This document shows, one piece after another, positions 34,141 through 43,239 of a stretch of DNA of 64,000 bases; position 1 is the first letter of the stretch; every line of letters begins with the position of its first letter. This stretch comes from Glaciihabitans sp. (GTDB lineage Bacteria > Actinomycetota > Actinomycetes > Actinomycetales > Microbacteriaceae). The position numbers and the translations under genes are program-made. The notes beneath the pieces were generated by a model that searched no databases, was not told where the DNA came from, and saw only the letters and a program-made list of their open reading frames with translations. The DNA lies in the NCBI GenBank assembly GCA_025464095.1, contig JAODMF010000013.1:124001-188000 (forward strand). Direction: 5' to 3'.

Positions 34141-34728
34141 TCACGACTTGGCCGCCGTCCGCGCCCTCAGATGAATTCGCTCTCCTTGCTTGCCGAACAT
34201 GCTGAGCACCTCAACCGGTCCAGATCCATTCGATCCGAACCAGTGCGGATTCTTAGTGTCGAATTCCGCGGCCTCTCCCGCCGCCATGACAATGTCGTGT
34301 TCTCCCAGAACCAGCCTGAGCCGGCCCGAGAGGACGTAGATCCACTCATAGCCTTCGTGTATCCGGAGCCTGGGTATTTGATCTTGAACCGAAATCGTCA
34401 TCTTGTACGCCTGCGGCTCGCCGCTGTGGTTGGAGAGGGGAGTCAGAGTGCGCCCGTCTGCGCGCGAAGACTTCTGGGGGACGCGCGGGTCCTCGATCCT
34501 GGGTGAGGTGACGATGTCATCGAGCGGCAATGCGAGCGCTGCGACGATAGGAAGCAAGAGCTCGAGGCTTGGCTTTCGTTGGCCAGATTCCAACCGCGAG
34601 AGCGTGCTCTTAGAGATACCGGTGATGTTCGCGAGTTCGTCGAGCGTGAGATCTTTCTTCTGGCGGGCCTGCCGCAATCTCAGCGGAATCTGGCTGAGTT
34701 CTGTCGCTACCCGTTGCGATGTGCTCAT
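34141..34728 (-). CDS. XRE-family regulator with C-terminal cupin domain
   Basis: A 195-residue regulator with an N-terminal helix-turn-helix (LRQARQKKDLTLDELANITGISKSTLSRLESGQRKPSLELLLPIV) and a C-terminal cupin (RIHEGYEWIYVLSGRLRLVLGEHDIVMAAGEAAEFDTKNPHWF) that should bind a small ligand or metal. It is divergent from the flavoprotein gene at 34805, the likely target. Confidence 0.88.
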   Translation of the reverse strand: MSTSQRVATELSQIPLRLRQARQKKDLTLDELANITGISKSTLSRLESGQRKPSLELLLPIVAALALPLDDIVTSPRIEDPRVPQKSSRADGRTLTPLSNHSGEPQAYKMTISVQDQIPRLRIHEGYEWIYVLSGRLRLVLGEHDIVMAAGEAAEFDTKNPHWFGSNGSGPVEVLSMFGKQGERIHLRARTAAKS

Positions 34729-34804
34729 GGGCCGATGAAATCAGTCCGTCCCACTTTCAGCAACAGAAATCCCAGCTTTGATACTTCGATGCCAGATTTC
34801 ACCC

Positions 34805-35743
34805 ATGACCAGAACAGAAATCGTCGACGTAGCAATCGTCGGCGCAGGGGCAGCGGGGCTCAGTGCCGGTCTCGTACTCACCCGGGCGCAAGCACGCGTC
34901 GCCATGATCGATGGCGGCGCCCCCCGGAACGCCCCGGCCGCCGAAATCCACGGATTCATCTCGCGCGACGGCGTCGCACCTCAAGATTTCCTACGCATCG
35001 GCTGTCAAGAAGTGGTTGGTTACGGCGGCTCGCTCGTCTCCGATTCAGTGCGCGAAGTCTTCCGCCGTGCAGACGGAGCGTTCGACCTGCGGCTCGGAAA
35101 CGGTATGACGGTTGCCGCGCGCGCGGTACTCATCGCCACGGGCCTCACCGATCAGCTGCCCTCGGTGCCTGGCCTTCAGGACCGCTGGGGAATCCTTGTG
35201 CACCATTGTCCCTACTGCCACGGCTACGAAGTGCGCGACCAGAACATCGCCGTGATAGCCGGCGGCGCAAAGGACGTGTCAATGAGGCAGGCCGGACTGC
35301 TGCGTCGCTACACCGATCGAGTTTCGCTCCTGACAAATGACCTCGAGCTGACCCGCGCGGAGCGTCAGCGCCTGGAGGCTTTTGGGATCGTCATCGTCGA
35401 CGGCGCAGTCTCGCATCTCCTTGGCGCACCCGGAACGCTCGACGGTGTCGAAATGACCGATGGCACGACAGTGACCTGCGAGGCCGCATTCGTCGCACCG
35501 CGTCCCCAACCCAACGATCGACTACTGCGCGCCCTCGGATGCGAAGTTGATGCCACCAGCGGCCTCGTCATCGCAGACGCCTTCGGGCAGACGAGCGTCG
35601 CGGGCGTGTGGGCCGCCGGCAACGTTGTCACGCCGGTCGCCCAAGTCATCACCGCCGCAGGTGCAGGGAGCGCCAGCGCCATGGCCATCAACGGATGGCT
35701 CTTGCAACTAGACCTCGATGCCGCAACCGCGACTCGACGATAA
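34805..35743 (+). CDS. NAD(P)/FAD-dependent oxidoreductase, thioredoxin-reductase-like
   Basis: A 312-residue flavoprotein with N-terminal FAD motif VGAGAAGLSAGLVL, the redox-active pair in HHCPYCHGYE, and a C-terminal VWAAGNVVTPVAQV segment closing the FAD site. The central NADPH domain has GGAKDVSMRQAGLL in place of the usual GxGxxA helix, so cofactor preference is unclear. Relatives include bacillithiol- or mycothiol-type disulfide reductases. No thioredoxin gene is adjacent; a small membrane protein follows and the XRE-cupin regulator is divergent. Confidence 0.83.
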   Translation: MTRTEIVDVAIVGAGAAGLSAGLVLTRAQARVAMIDGGAPRNAPAAEIHGFISRDGVAPQDFLRIGCQEVVGYGGSLVSDSVREVFRRADGAFDLRLGNGMTVAARAVLIATGLTDQLPSVPGLQDRWGILVHHCPYCHGYEVRDQNIAVIAGGAKDVSMRQAGLLRRYTDRVSLLTNDLELTRAERQRLEAFGIVIVDGAVSHLLGAPGTLDGVEMTDGTTVTCEAAFVAPRPQPNDRLLRALGCEVDATSGLVIADAFGQTSVAGVWAAGNVVTPVAQVITAAGAGSASAMAINGWLLQLDLDAATATRR

Positions 35744-35756
35744 GAAGGAGTTCCAC

Positions 35757-36014
35757 ATGTCACAGCCCACCAGTTCAATCCCCCGAAGCGACGCACCCAC
35801 GCCGCCGTCCGTCCACGCGAGAGCGCTGATCACGTGGATCGCAATCTTCCCGCTCGTGACCCTCGGATTCTTCGCGATCGCACCCTTCGCCGCCAATTGG
35901 AGCCCTGTCCTGCGCGCGCTCGTGCTCTCGGTAGTCATAGTTCCACTCGCGGTCTACGTCGTGGTCCCCCAGCTCATGAGGGTCTACGGAAAGATCCGCG
36001 TTGCGCGTCGCTAG
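35757..36014 (+). CDS. Small two-helix membrane protein
   Basis: An 85-residue protein with two membrane helices (ALITWIAIFPLVTLGFFAIAPF and ALVLSVVIVPLAVYVVVPQLM). AAGAAGGAG precedes ATG 35757, 13 bases after the flavoprotein stop, so they are co-transcribed. It resembles small uncharacterised membrane proteins often paired with oxidoreductases. Function unknown. Confidence 0.72.
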   Translation: MSQPTSSIPRSDAPTPPSVHARALITWIAIFPLVTLGFFAIAPFAANWSPVLRALVLSVVIVPLAVYVVVPQLMRVYGKIRVARR

Positions 36015-36076
36015 CGACCAGGGTCCGGTCTCGGATACGAGGTCGGGTCCTGTGCCGCCGCTCCTAGTATGAGCAC

Positions 36077-38725
36077 ATGGCGATGCGGGTCCTGGCGACG
36101 AAGCTCTTCGTCCCTCCGCCGCGCGTCCAGGCGATTGCGCGCCCGCGGCTGATCAGGAAGCTGGACGACGGCGCAACGGCCGGTCGTAAGCTCACTCTGA
36201 TTTCCGCTCCGGCAGGTTTTGGCAAGACGACAGTCCTCAGCGAATGGATCGCGGCGTCCCGAATCACCGATCCCGACCTCCGGGTTGGCTGGCTCTCGTT
36301 AGAGGACAGCGACAACGACCCCGCGCGATTCCTCACCTACCTCGTAGCGGCAATGGATGCGTCCACCGCGCTCTCCAGCGATCCGACCCTGTCCATCGAT
36401 TCCACGATGACCTCATTGATAAACGAGGTCGCTCAACGATCCGGTCGAATGCTCATGGTGTTGGACGACTTCCAGCTGATCGAGAATGCGGCAGTTCGTG
36501 ACGCGGTGACGTTCCTGCTCGACCACACTCCGGCGAATCTGCACCTCGCAATCGCCAGTCGATCCGATCCATTGCTGCCCGTCGCCCGGCTGCGTGCGAG
36601 GGGTGAGCTGACCGAGTTGCGCGCAGCGGACCTGCGCTTCACAACACAGGAGGCTGCCGAATTCCTCACGGCCGCCACCGGCCTGGCGCTCACACCGGGG
36701 GACGTTGCCGCCCTTGAGGCGCGAACCGAAGGGTGGATTGCCGGGCTCCAACTCGCAGCCCTCTCCCTGCGCGAGCGGACCGACGCCTCGGAGTTCATCG
36801 CCGCCTTCACTGGCAGCAACCGTTTCGTCATCGATTACCTCATCGAGGAAGTCCTCGATCAAGCCACACTTGAGGTCCGCGACTTCCTTTGCCAGACCGC
36901 GATCCTGGACCGCCTTTCGGGTCCCCTGTGCGACGCCGTCACCGGAGGGTCGGGCTCCACCGAGATGCTGGCCGCGCTCGAGCGGGCCAACCTGTTCGTC
37001 GTTCCCTTGGACGATCAAAGGCAGTGGTACCGGTACCACCACCTCTTTGCCGACGTCCTGCAAGTCAGGCTGCTCGCCCACGGCATCGACCACGCCAACG
37101 AACTTCACAGCCGAGCCAGCGAATGGTTCGAACACAACGGCGCCCCCGAAGAAGCCGTGCGTCACGCCCTCGCCGGCTCCGACTTCGCGCGTGCAGCCAG
37201 GGTGATCGAGTCCACTGTTCCGGCCGTCCGGAAGAGCCGGCAAGACACCACCCTTCTCAGGTGGCTCGCCCTCCTGCCCCAGACCATCATCGATCGACGG
37301 CCTGTGCTTCGAGTGTTCTCGGCATGGTCATCGCTAGTCGCCGGAGACATCGCCGCCGTCGAGCCGCAGCTCGCCTCCGCCGAGCAACAGTTGGTCTCCG
37401 AGGCGGACGGTCCCGATCATGAATCGGAAGCCGGTGAGGAGCTCGACTCGCTTCCTGTGACCATCGCCATGTACCGTGCGGCGATAGCGATGGCCTCGGG
37501 TGACATCCTCGCGATCAGAACCCATGCCCAACGCGCATTGGATCTGGCGGCACCCGACGACTACCTCGGCCGAGGAGGGTCCGCAGGCATGTTGGGGTTA
37601 GCCGCGTGGTCAGGCGGGGACCTCGAAGGTGGCGCACATGCCTTCCGCGAATCCTCCAGCTACCTACGCAAAGCCGGCAATCTCTTGGATGCGCTCAGCA
37701 CGACGATGGTGGTCGGCGACATGCTGCTCGGCCTGGGACGACTCAGCGAGGCTCAGTTGGGCTACGAACGGGCACTCCTCGAAGCGGACGGGCATCCACC
37801 CACGGCGGACCTCCACGCGGCGGTCAGCGAAATATTCCTTCAGCGCGGACAGCTGGAGGCAGCCGCCGACCACCTCAACGCGGCGGAGGCACTTGGCGCA
37901 AGCGCGTTCTCTCACGAGCACCGGTACCGGTGGTCTTCGGGAATGGCGCGCCTCCGAAAAAGCGAAGGGGACTTGGACGCTGCACTTGCGCATCTCATTG
38001 AGGCGCAGATGCAGTACCGGCGAGGCTTCTTCCCCGATGCCCGCCCCCTCGAAGCTATGAAGGCAAGGATCTGGATCACGCAGGGACGACTCTCCGATGC
38101 CGGGACATGGATTGCTGAACAGGGCTTAAAGAGTACGGATGAACTCACCTACCTGACCGAGTTCGGCCACCTCACTCTGGCGCGATGGCTGCTCGCGCAG
38201 AAGACACCCGAGAGTCTCGATGAAGCCCTGGCGCTGCTCGCTCGACTCGCCCAGGCCGCCGACCTGGCCGGCCGCGACGGCAGCCTCATCGAGATCTTCG
38301 TGCTTCAGTCTCTGGCACTGCAATCACAACAGGTCTCCGCCCTCGCACCGCTCGAGCGCGCACTCGCACTCGCAGAGCCCGAGGGCATCACCCAGATCTT
38401 CCTGGACGAGGGCGAACCCATGCTGCAACTGTTGCGCGATGCCGCGGGCGCCGGCATACGGCCGGAATTCGTACGGACCCTCAGCCGAGCGCTGAGAGCG
38501 ACCGACGAGTCTGGCCCAGCAAGCCCGATGGCCGACTCGCTCAGCGATCGCGAGTTGCATGTCCTGCGCCTTCTCGCGACAGGTCTGTCAGGACCCGAGA
38601 TCGCGCATGCCCTCCACGTCTCCCTCAACACGATGCGCACGCACACCAAACACATCTTTCTCAAGCTCGAGGTGAACGACCGCGCCACTGCGGTGCGCCG
38701 AGCGGAATCCCTCGGGCTCATCTAG
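36077..38725 (+). CDS. LuxR-family regulator with MalT-type ATPase domain (LAL)
   Basis: An 882-residue signal-transducing ATPase regulator. Walker A SAPAGFGKTT (residues 43-52) and the LMVLDDFQLI Walker B lie in an N-terminal STAND ATPase, a long TPR-like helical region follows, and the C-terminus is a LuxR helix-turn-helix (LSDRELHVLRLLATGLSGPEIAHALHVSLNTMRTHTKHIFLKLEV). Such MalT/AcoK-like activators oligomerise on inducer binding. TAGTAT at 36065-36070 just before the ATG suggests a leaderless message. The membrane-protein operon after 38838 is a plausible target. Confidence 0.92.
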   Translation: MAMRVLATKLFVPPPRVQAIARPRLIRKLDDGATAGRKLTLISAPAGFGKTTVLSEWIAASRITDPDLRVGWLSLEDSDNDPARFLTYLVAAMDASTALSSDPTLSIDSTMTSLINEVAQRSGRMLMVLDDFQLIENAAVRDAVTFLLDHTPANLHLAIASRSDPLLPVARLRARGELTELRAADLRFTTQEAAEFLTAATGLALTPGDVAALEARTEGWIAGLQLAALSLRERTDASEFIAAFTGSNRFVIDYLIEEVLDQATLEVRDFLCQTAILDRLSGPLCDAVTGGSGSTEMLAALERANLFVVPLDDQRQWYRYHHLFADVLQVRLLAHGIDHANELHSRASEWFEHNGAPEEAVRHALAGSDFARAARVIESTVPAVRKSRQDTTLLRWLALLPQTIIDRRPVLRVFSAWSSLVAGDIAAVEPQLASAEQQLVSEADGPDHESEAGEELDSLPVTIAMYRAAIAMASGDILAIRTHAQRALDLAAPDDYLGRGGSAGMLGLAAWSGGDLEGGAHAFRESSSYLRKAGNLLDALSTTMVVGDMLLGLGRLSEAQLGYERALLEADGHPPTADLHAAVSEIFLQRGQLEAAADHLNAAEALGASAFSHEHRYRWSSGMARLRKSEGDLDAALAHLIEAQMQYRRGFFPDARPLEAMKARIWITQGRLSDAGTWIAEQGLKSTDELTYLTEFGHLTLARWLLAQKTPESLDEALALLARLAQAADLAGRDGSLIEIFVLQSLALQSQQVSALAPLERALALAEPEGITQIFLDEGEPMLQLLRDAAGAGIRPEFVRTLSRALRATDESGPASPMADSLSDRELHVLRLLATGLSGPEIAHALHVSLNTMRTHTKHIFLKLEVNDRATAVRRAESLGLI

Positions 38726-38752
38726 CAAAGATCACCACCCCTCAGGCTCACA

Positions 38753-38771
38753 TGGTGATGCCTCGTCACCA
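38753..38771. promoter_or_regulatory. Inverted repeat before the membrane-protein operon
   Basis: TGGTGA-N7-TCACCA lies 67-85 bases upstream of the ATG at 38838; a related half ATCACCA is at 38731-38737. It may be the binding site of the preceding LAL regulator. Inference only. Confidence 0.4.
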
Positions 38772-38837
38772 CATTGCTTCGTACCTTCAGGACATCCCAA
38801 GCGACCAGCCCGGGCATCCCAAGCATCGGAGAACCTC

Positions 38838-39521
38838 ATGAGCATCACCCCGACCATCCTCACCCGAGCGGCTGCCGTGGCGGCCACTCTCGCCGGCGCC
38901 GCCTACATCGTCATCCAGTTCATCCACCCCGCAGACGTCATCGCGTCGCTCTCCACGCAGGCATGGGTGAACGTGCATATCCTCAGCTTCGCCGAAGCCC
39001 TCCTGGCGGTGATCGGCCTCACCGGTCTGTACCTGCACCAGGCTCGAAAAGTTGGGATCATCGGACTCATCGGCTACGCCCTCTTCGGGTTCTTCTTCTT
39101 GCTGCAGTCGGCGTTCAACTTCGCCGAAGCCTTCATCGCCCCCCTAATCGCGAACAAGGCGCCCCAACTCGCCGACGACTTCGTCGGACTCTTCGGGCGT
39201 TACAAGGCCGTCGGCGACCTGGGAGCGCTCGCGGCGCTGCCCACCATCGGAGCCGTCCTCTACGTCGTCGGCGCGATCCTGTTCGGCATCGCGATCATCC
39301 GGGCTCGCATGCTATCCCGCGGCGCCGGCATCCTCCTGATCGCCACGGCAGTCATCACCCCCATCGCCGGCCTAGTGCTTCCGCACACCCTGGAACGCGG
39401 TGCCGCCCTGCCCATGGGAGCCGCACTGATCTGGCTCGGATACTCCCTCTGGAAGAACACTCGCACGCAGCCCCGGCCGCTGACCCTCCCGACGAACTCA
39501 GACCGGGTCGCTGCGAGCTGA
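38838..39521 (+). CDS. Multi-pass membrane protein, unknown function
   Basis: A 227-residue protein with six to seven hydrophobic segments (AAAVAATLAGAAYIVIQF, ILSFAEALLAVIGLTGLYL, GLIGYALFGFFFLLQSAFNFAEAF, IGAVLYVVGAILFGIAI, GILLIATAVITPIAGLVL, ALPMGAALIWLGYSLW). No catalytic motif is visible. It is first in a run of membrane proteins after the LAL regulator and is probably controlled by it. Confidence 0.75.
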   Translation: MSITPTILTRAAAVAATLAGAAYIVIQFIHPADVIASLSTQAWVNVHILSFAEALLAVIGLTGLYLHQARKVGIIGLIGYALFGFFFLLQSAFNFAEAFIAPLIANKAPQLADDFVGLFGRYKAVGDLGALAALPTIGAVLYVVGAILFGIAIIRARMLSRGAGILLIATAVITPIAGLVLPHTLERGAALPMGAALIWLGYSLWKNTRTQPRPLTLPTNSDRVAAS

Positions 39522-39550
39522 TCCCACCGCACCTCGACGGAGCCACGGCG

Positions 39551-39820
39551 ATGACCCACCCACCAGCCCACGGAGGCGCCGAACCCGGCCGGTACGAGAT
39601 TCGCCTACACGGGCAGCTTGACCAGCGCTGGAGCGACTGGTTCGAGGGATTCACGCTCACCAACGAGAGCGATGGAACGACAACCCTCGCGGGTCCGGAG
39701 ATTGATCAAGCTGCCCTGCACGGCCTACTCAGACGCGTAGGAGACCTCGGCCTGACCCTGATCTCGCTCAACGTCACCAACCCAAGGAAAGAAGAATCAC
39801 ATGACGAACCCACACCGTAA
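39551..39820 (+). CDS. Small conserved hypothetical protein
   Basis: An 89-residue soluble protein: GRYEIRLHGQLDQRWSDWFEGFTLTNESDGTTTLAGPEIDQAALHGLLRRVGDLGL resembles a widespread actinobacterial family of beta-rich small proteins usually found beside membrane proteins. It overlaps the next gene by 20 bases. Function unknown. Confidence 0.65.
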   Translation: MTHPPAHGGAEPGRYEIRLHGQLDQRWSDWFEGFTLTNESDGTTTLAGPEIDQAALHGLLRRVGDLGLTLISLNVTNPRKEESHDEPTP

Positions 39821-39989
39821 CGAGCGGATCCCGGCCAGCACGGTCGGAAGGATCGCCGCTGTACTGCTTCTCGGAGTCGTAGCCTTCCAGCTCGCTCTCG
39901 CCGCTGGCGCGCCCTGGGGCGCGGCGACCCAAGGAGGTACCAATACCGGAGTGCTCCCGGATGCGCTCCGAATCGGCAGCGCTCAGTGA
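39801..39989 (+). CDS. Short membrane protein, possibly a truncated family member
   Basis: A 62-residue protein with one membrane helix (VGRIAAVLLLGVVAFQLALAAG) followed by APWGAATQGGTNTGVLPDALRIGSAQ. Similar N-termini begin longer actinobacterial membrane proteins of about 130-150 residues, so this may be a shortened version. GGAAAG precedes the ATG, and its stop overlaps the next start (GTGA at 39986), which argues that it is translated. Confidence 0.55.
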   Translation: MTNPHRNERIPASTVGRIAAVLLLGVVAFQLALAAGAPWGAATQGGTNTGVLPDALRIGSAQ

Positions 39990-40690
39990 CGACTGTCACC
40001 ACCGGGGTCGCTCCGACCAGGTCCCGGGGCCAGTGGTTGGCGCCCGCAGGTCTCATGCTTCTGGCCCTTGTCCCGATTCTGGCGGGTGGGATGCGGCTCA
40101 CGGAGCTGACCGGCAACCCGATTCCGACCCCCGCAAACTCGCGGTTCCTGGACTCGCCCATTCCGGTTGTCACCCACATCGTCAGCGCGACCGTCTTCAG
40201 CCTCCTGGGCGCGATCCAGTTCGTCCCCGCCTTGCGCCGAGGCAAAGCTCGGTGGCATCGCACGGCGGGTCGCATCCTGATCCCCGCCGGCCTGCTCACT
40301 GCACTATCGGGAATGTGGATGGCCGCGTTCTACCCGCACCCTGCCGGGGACGGCACGGTGCTGTTGATACTGCGCCTGGTCTTCGGCTCGGCGATGATCG
40401 CCTGCATTGTCATTGGAGTCCGCGCGATCGCTCAGCGAAACTTCGTGTCCCACAGCGCATGGATGACTCGGGCGTACGCGATCGGAATCGGCGCTGGCAC
40501 CCAAGCCATCGTGCTTATCCCTGGGTCGATCGTCTTCGGGTCCACGCACGAGATCTCGCGCACCGTGCTGATGGGCGCGGCGTGGGTCATTAACCTCACC
40601 GTGGCCGAACTTGTCATCCGTCGTCGAGTGCGCCTTCGGCGCTCCTCGCCCCTCATCGAACGACCAAACGAAAGGTTGTCCCTCCCATGA
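39986..40690 (+). CDS. DUF2306 membrane protein
   Basis: A 234-residue protein with six to seven membrane segments. The conserved FVPALRRGKARWHRTAGRILIPAGLLTALSGMWMA region holds the histidine pattern of the DUF2306 family, in which buried histidines may bind haem or metal. GTG overlaps the previous stop and the stop overlaps the next ATG (40687-40690). Function unknown. Confidence 0.78.
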   Translation: MTTVTTGVAPTRSRGQWLAPAGLMLLALVPILAGGMRLTELTGNPIPTPANSRFLDSPIPVVTHIVSATVFSLLGAIQFVPALRRGKARWHRTAGRILIPAGLLTALSGMWMAAFYPHPAGDGTVLLILRLVFGSAMIACIVIGVRAIAQRNFVSHSAWMTRAYAIGIGAGTQAIVLIPGSIVFGSTHEISRTVLMGAAWVINLTVAELVIRRRVRLRRSSPLIERPNERLSLP

Positions 40691-41358
40691 CCACAACAAC
40701 TACCCGCGCGCTTGATGCGGTTCGCCTCACCGGTGAGCTGGATCCCCGGCTCTCTCGATGGCTCTGGCTGTTCAAGATGTTGCTTTCGATTCCCCACTTC
40801 GTGATCCTCGCGGCGTTGTGGGTCCCCTTCATCCTCACGACCCTGTTCGCCGGAATCGCAATTCTCCTAACCGGCCGCTACCCGCAGAAGCTGTTCGACT
40901 TCAACGTCGGCATCCTGCGTTGGAACTGGCGCGTGGGTTTCTACGTATATGCCGCCCTGGGCACCGATAAGTACCCGCCGTTCAGCCTCGCCGAGCGGGC
41001 GGACTATCCGGCGCACTTCGACGTCGACTACGACGAACATCCTTCGCGCGGGCGCGTGCCGCTGAGGTGGTTCATGGCGATCCCCCATCTTGTGATCGTG
41101 GCGCTCATCATGGGGGACCTGCTGTCGCTGAACCAGTCGACGGATGCGGCGGCGGGAGCCTTCTCCATCCTCAACCTGCTCGTGGTCATCGCCGGGGTCT
41201 TCCTTCTGGTGACCTCGCGCTATCCCCGCCCGCTCTTCGATCTTCTCCTCGGCATCAACCGATGGGTCTACCGAGTCGCGGCATACGTCGCCTTCATGCG
41301 CGACGAATACCCGCCCTTCCGACTCGACACTGCGACGGCCGATGCTCGCCAGCGTTGA
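40687..41358 (+). CDS. DUF4389 membrane protein
   Basis: A 223-residue protein with two copies of a paired membrane unit (LSRWLWLFKMLLSIPHFVILAALWVPF.. and VPLRWFMAIPHLVIVALIMG..), each followed by a YPR/YPQxLFDxxxGIxRWxxR segment, the hallmark of DUF4389. It overlaps both neighbours. A role in export or envelope maintenance with the following ABC genes is possible but unproven. Confidence 0.8.
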   Translation: MTTTTTRALDAVRLTGELDPRLSRWLWLFKMLLSIPHFVILAALWVPFILTTLFAGIAILLTGRYPQKLFDFNVGILRWNWRVGFYVYAALGTDKYPPFSLAERADYPAHFDVDYDEHPSRGRVPLRWFMAIPHLVIVALIMGDLLSLNQSTDAAAGAFSILNLLVVIAGVFLLVTSRYPRPLFDLLLGINRWVYRVAAYVAFMRDEYPPFRLDTATADARQR

Positions 41359-42202
41359 AGTCGCCGGGCTGAGCAAGCGGTACCGCGACGTCATCGCCGT
41401 GGACGACGTATCCTTCACGGTTGCGCAGGGGAGCGTGTTCGCACTTCTTGGCACCAACGGTGCTGGGAAGTCCACCACGATCGCGTGCCTCACAACAGCG
41501 GCCCGCCCAGACTCGGGCCGGCTCGCGGTCGCCGGTTACGAGGTCGGCTCCGAAGACAATGCGATTCGACGGGCCATAGGAGTTGTCTTCCAAGACTCGA
41601 TCCTCGATGACGCACTAACCGTGCGCGAGAATCTCACGGTGCGCGGGACGCCGTACTTCGGCAATCGGCGGGCCATCCGTCACCGGATCGCCGAGCTCAC
41701 TGAGGTGGTCCAGCTCGGCGAGATTCTCGACAGAAAATACGGGAAGCTGTCCGGTGGACAGCGACGCCGTGCCGACATCGCCCGAGCGCTCATCCACGAC
41801 CCGAGGGTACTGTTCCTCGACGAACCTACCGCCGGGCTGGACCCAGCTGCTCGGCAGATCGTGTGGCGCACTGTCAGCGAGTTACGCGAGCGCACTGGCC
41901 TGACGGTTTTTCTCACCACGCACTACATGGAGGAGACGGAGGAAGCCGATCGCGTGGCAATCGTCGATCACGGTCATGTGATCGCGGAAGGCACTCCCGC
42001 AGAGCTTCGTGCTCGACACAGCTCAAGCATCCTCACTCTCACCACCAGCCGCGGCATCGAGCAGATAGAGGTAGTCGACTCGGCGCAAGCGCGTCGGATC
42101 CTTGTCGATCGCAGCGAGGGGCTAGTTGACTTTGAGTTTCGCCACGGTCGGATGGACGACGTGTTCCTCGCCGTCACCGGGCGCCGGGCCGTGGCATCCT
42201 GA
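41342..42202 (+). CDS. ABC-2 type exporter ATPase
   Basis: A 286-residue ATPase with Walker A GTNGAGKST, Q-loop VVFQDS, signature LSGGQRRRADIA, Walker B LFLDEPTAGLD and switch histidine in LTTHYMEE. This is the DrrA/NodI-like class driving export of drugs, lipids or polysaccharides. It overlaps the DUF4389 gene by 17 bases and the permease gene by one base. Confidence 0.9.
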   Translation: MLASVEVAGLSKRYRDVIAVDDVSFTVAQGSVFALLGTNGAGKSTTIACLTTAARPDSGRLAVAGYEVGSEDNAIRRAIGVVFQDSILDDALTVRENLTVRGTPYFGNRRAIRHRIAELTEVVQLGEILDRKYGKLSGGQRRRADIARALIHDPRVLFLDEPTAGLDPAARQIVWRTVSELRERTGLTVFLTTHYMEETEEADRVAIVDHGHVIAEGTPAELRARHSSSILTLTTSRGIEQIEVVDSAQARRILVDRSEGLVDFEFRHGRMDDVFLAVTGRRAVAS

Positions 42203-43080
42203 TGCGCGTCGTGGTCGGCCTCACCGGGCGCAACCTGCTCCTCTTCGCGCGGGATCCGCTGGGCATCCTTCTTTCGCTGCTCAGCGCGTTTATCGTCTTC
42301 CTCCTCTACACGTTCTTTCTCGGCAACCTGCAGTTCGCCTCGATCATCGAACGGGCACCAACTGCCCACCCGGGTCAAGTGCACGGATTCGTCGACGCCT
42401 GGATGTTCGGCGGCATCGTCGCTCTGTCCACGATGACGGCGCCGCTGGGCGCGCTCTCCGTGTTCCTGGAGGATGCCGCGTCCAACCGCTTCCGCGACTT
42501 CCTGGTCTCACCCATCAAGCGCGGCCAACTCGTGCTGGGATACCTCGTCGCGGCCTTCGTGACCGGTGTGCTCATCACGTTGGTCGTGCTGGTTACGGGG
42601 CTGCTCTACCTGGCCACAGTCAGCGGAGTCACGCTGGGCGTCGCGGAAGTGGTTCGTTCGGTCGGGTGGATCATTCTCTCGACAGCTGGTTTCACGGCGC
42701 TGTGGGCTTTCATTGTGTCCTTCCTCCGCACCAGCGCTTCCTTCTCGGCGGTTTCAACGATCGTCGGCACCGGGGTCGGCTTCCTCGCCGGCGCGTACAT
42801 CGCCGTGGGGCTGTTGCCCGAATCCATTCGCTCCCTCGTGAGCGCGCTCCCGTTCGCACAGTCCGCCATGCTTCTGCGCTCCGAGTTCACTGAAGCTGCT
42901 GCGTCCAGTCTCGCCGGCGACGCACCCACCGCGATCAACGAGCTGAACGATTTCTACGGCATCACGCTCAGCGTGGGCAGCTGGGGAGTCCCGTCGTGGT
43001 GCGCCATCGGTTTTCTCGCCCTGCTGGCGGTCGTCTGCACGCTGCTAGCTACCGCTCGAATCCGCGGGCGCATCGGGTAG
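42202..43080 (+). CDS. ABC-2 type exporter permease
   Basis: A 292-residue permease with six membrane segments and the ABC-2 motif DAASNRFRDFLVSPIKRGQLVLGYL. Its start shares one base with the ATPase stop (TGATG). With the ATPase it forms a complete exporter of unknown substrate, last in the operon beginning at 38838. Confidence 0.88.
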   Translation: MRVVVGLTGRNLLLFARDPLGILLSLLSAFIVFLLYTFFLGNLQFASIIERAPTAHPGQVHGFVDAWMFGGIVALSTMTAPLGALSVFLEDAASNRFRDFLVSPIKRGQLVLGYLVAAFVTGVLITLVVLVTGLLYLATVSGVTLGVAEVVRSVGWIILSTAGFTALWAFIVSFLRTSASFSAVSTIVGTGVGFLAGAYIAVGLLPESIRSLVSALPFAQSAMLLRSEFTEAAASSLAGDAPTAINELNDFYGITLSVGSWGVPSWCAIGFLALLAVVCTLLATARIRGRIG

Positions 43081-43122
43081 GCACGGTCTCGAAACTGGTC
43101 GCAGCCTGCTACTTCGGAGTCA

Positions 43123-43151
43123 TTGACGTTCCGGATGACCTGGAGGAGTAT
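43123..43151 (+). promoter_or_regulatory. Putative promoter of the MFS gene
   Basis: TTGACG (43123-43128), 17 bases, then GAGTAT (43146-43151), 89 bases before the ATG. The -10 box is weak. Confidence 0.35.
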
Positions 43152-43239
43152 TCGACTGCGCCCGCCCGTTCCGCCAAGCGGTCGCTGCCCTCGGACGGGC
43201 ACCGAGATTACGCGCCCCACTCAACGTCAAGGAGGTGCG

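Noticed and set aside
34762-34822. Direct repeat AACAGAAATC in the XRE/flavoprotein gap
   Set aside because: The second copy lies inside the coding start of the flavoprotein and ten bases can recur by chance; no dyad supports an operator.
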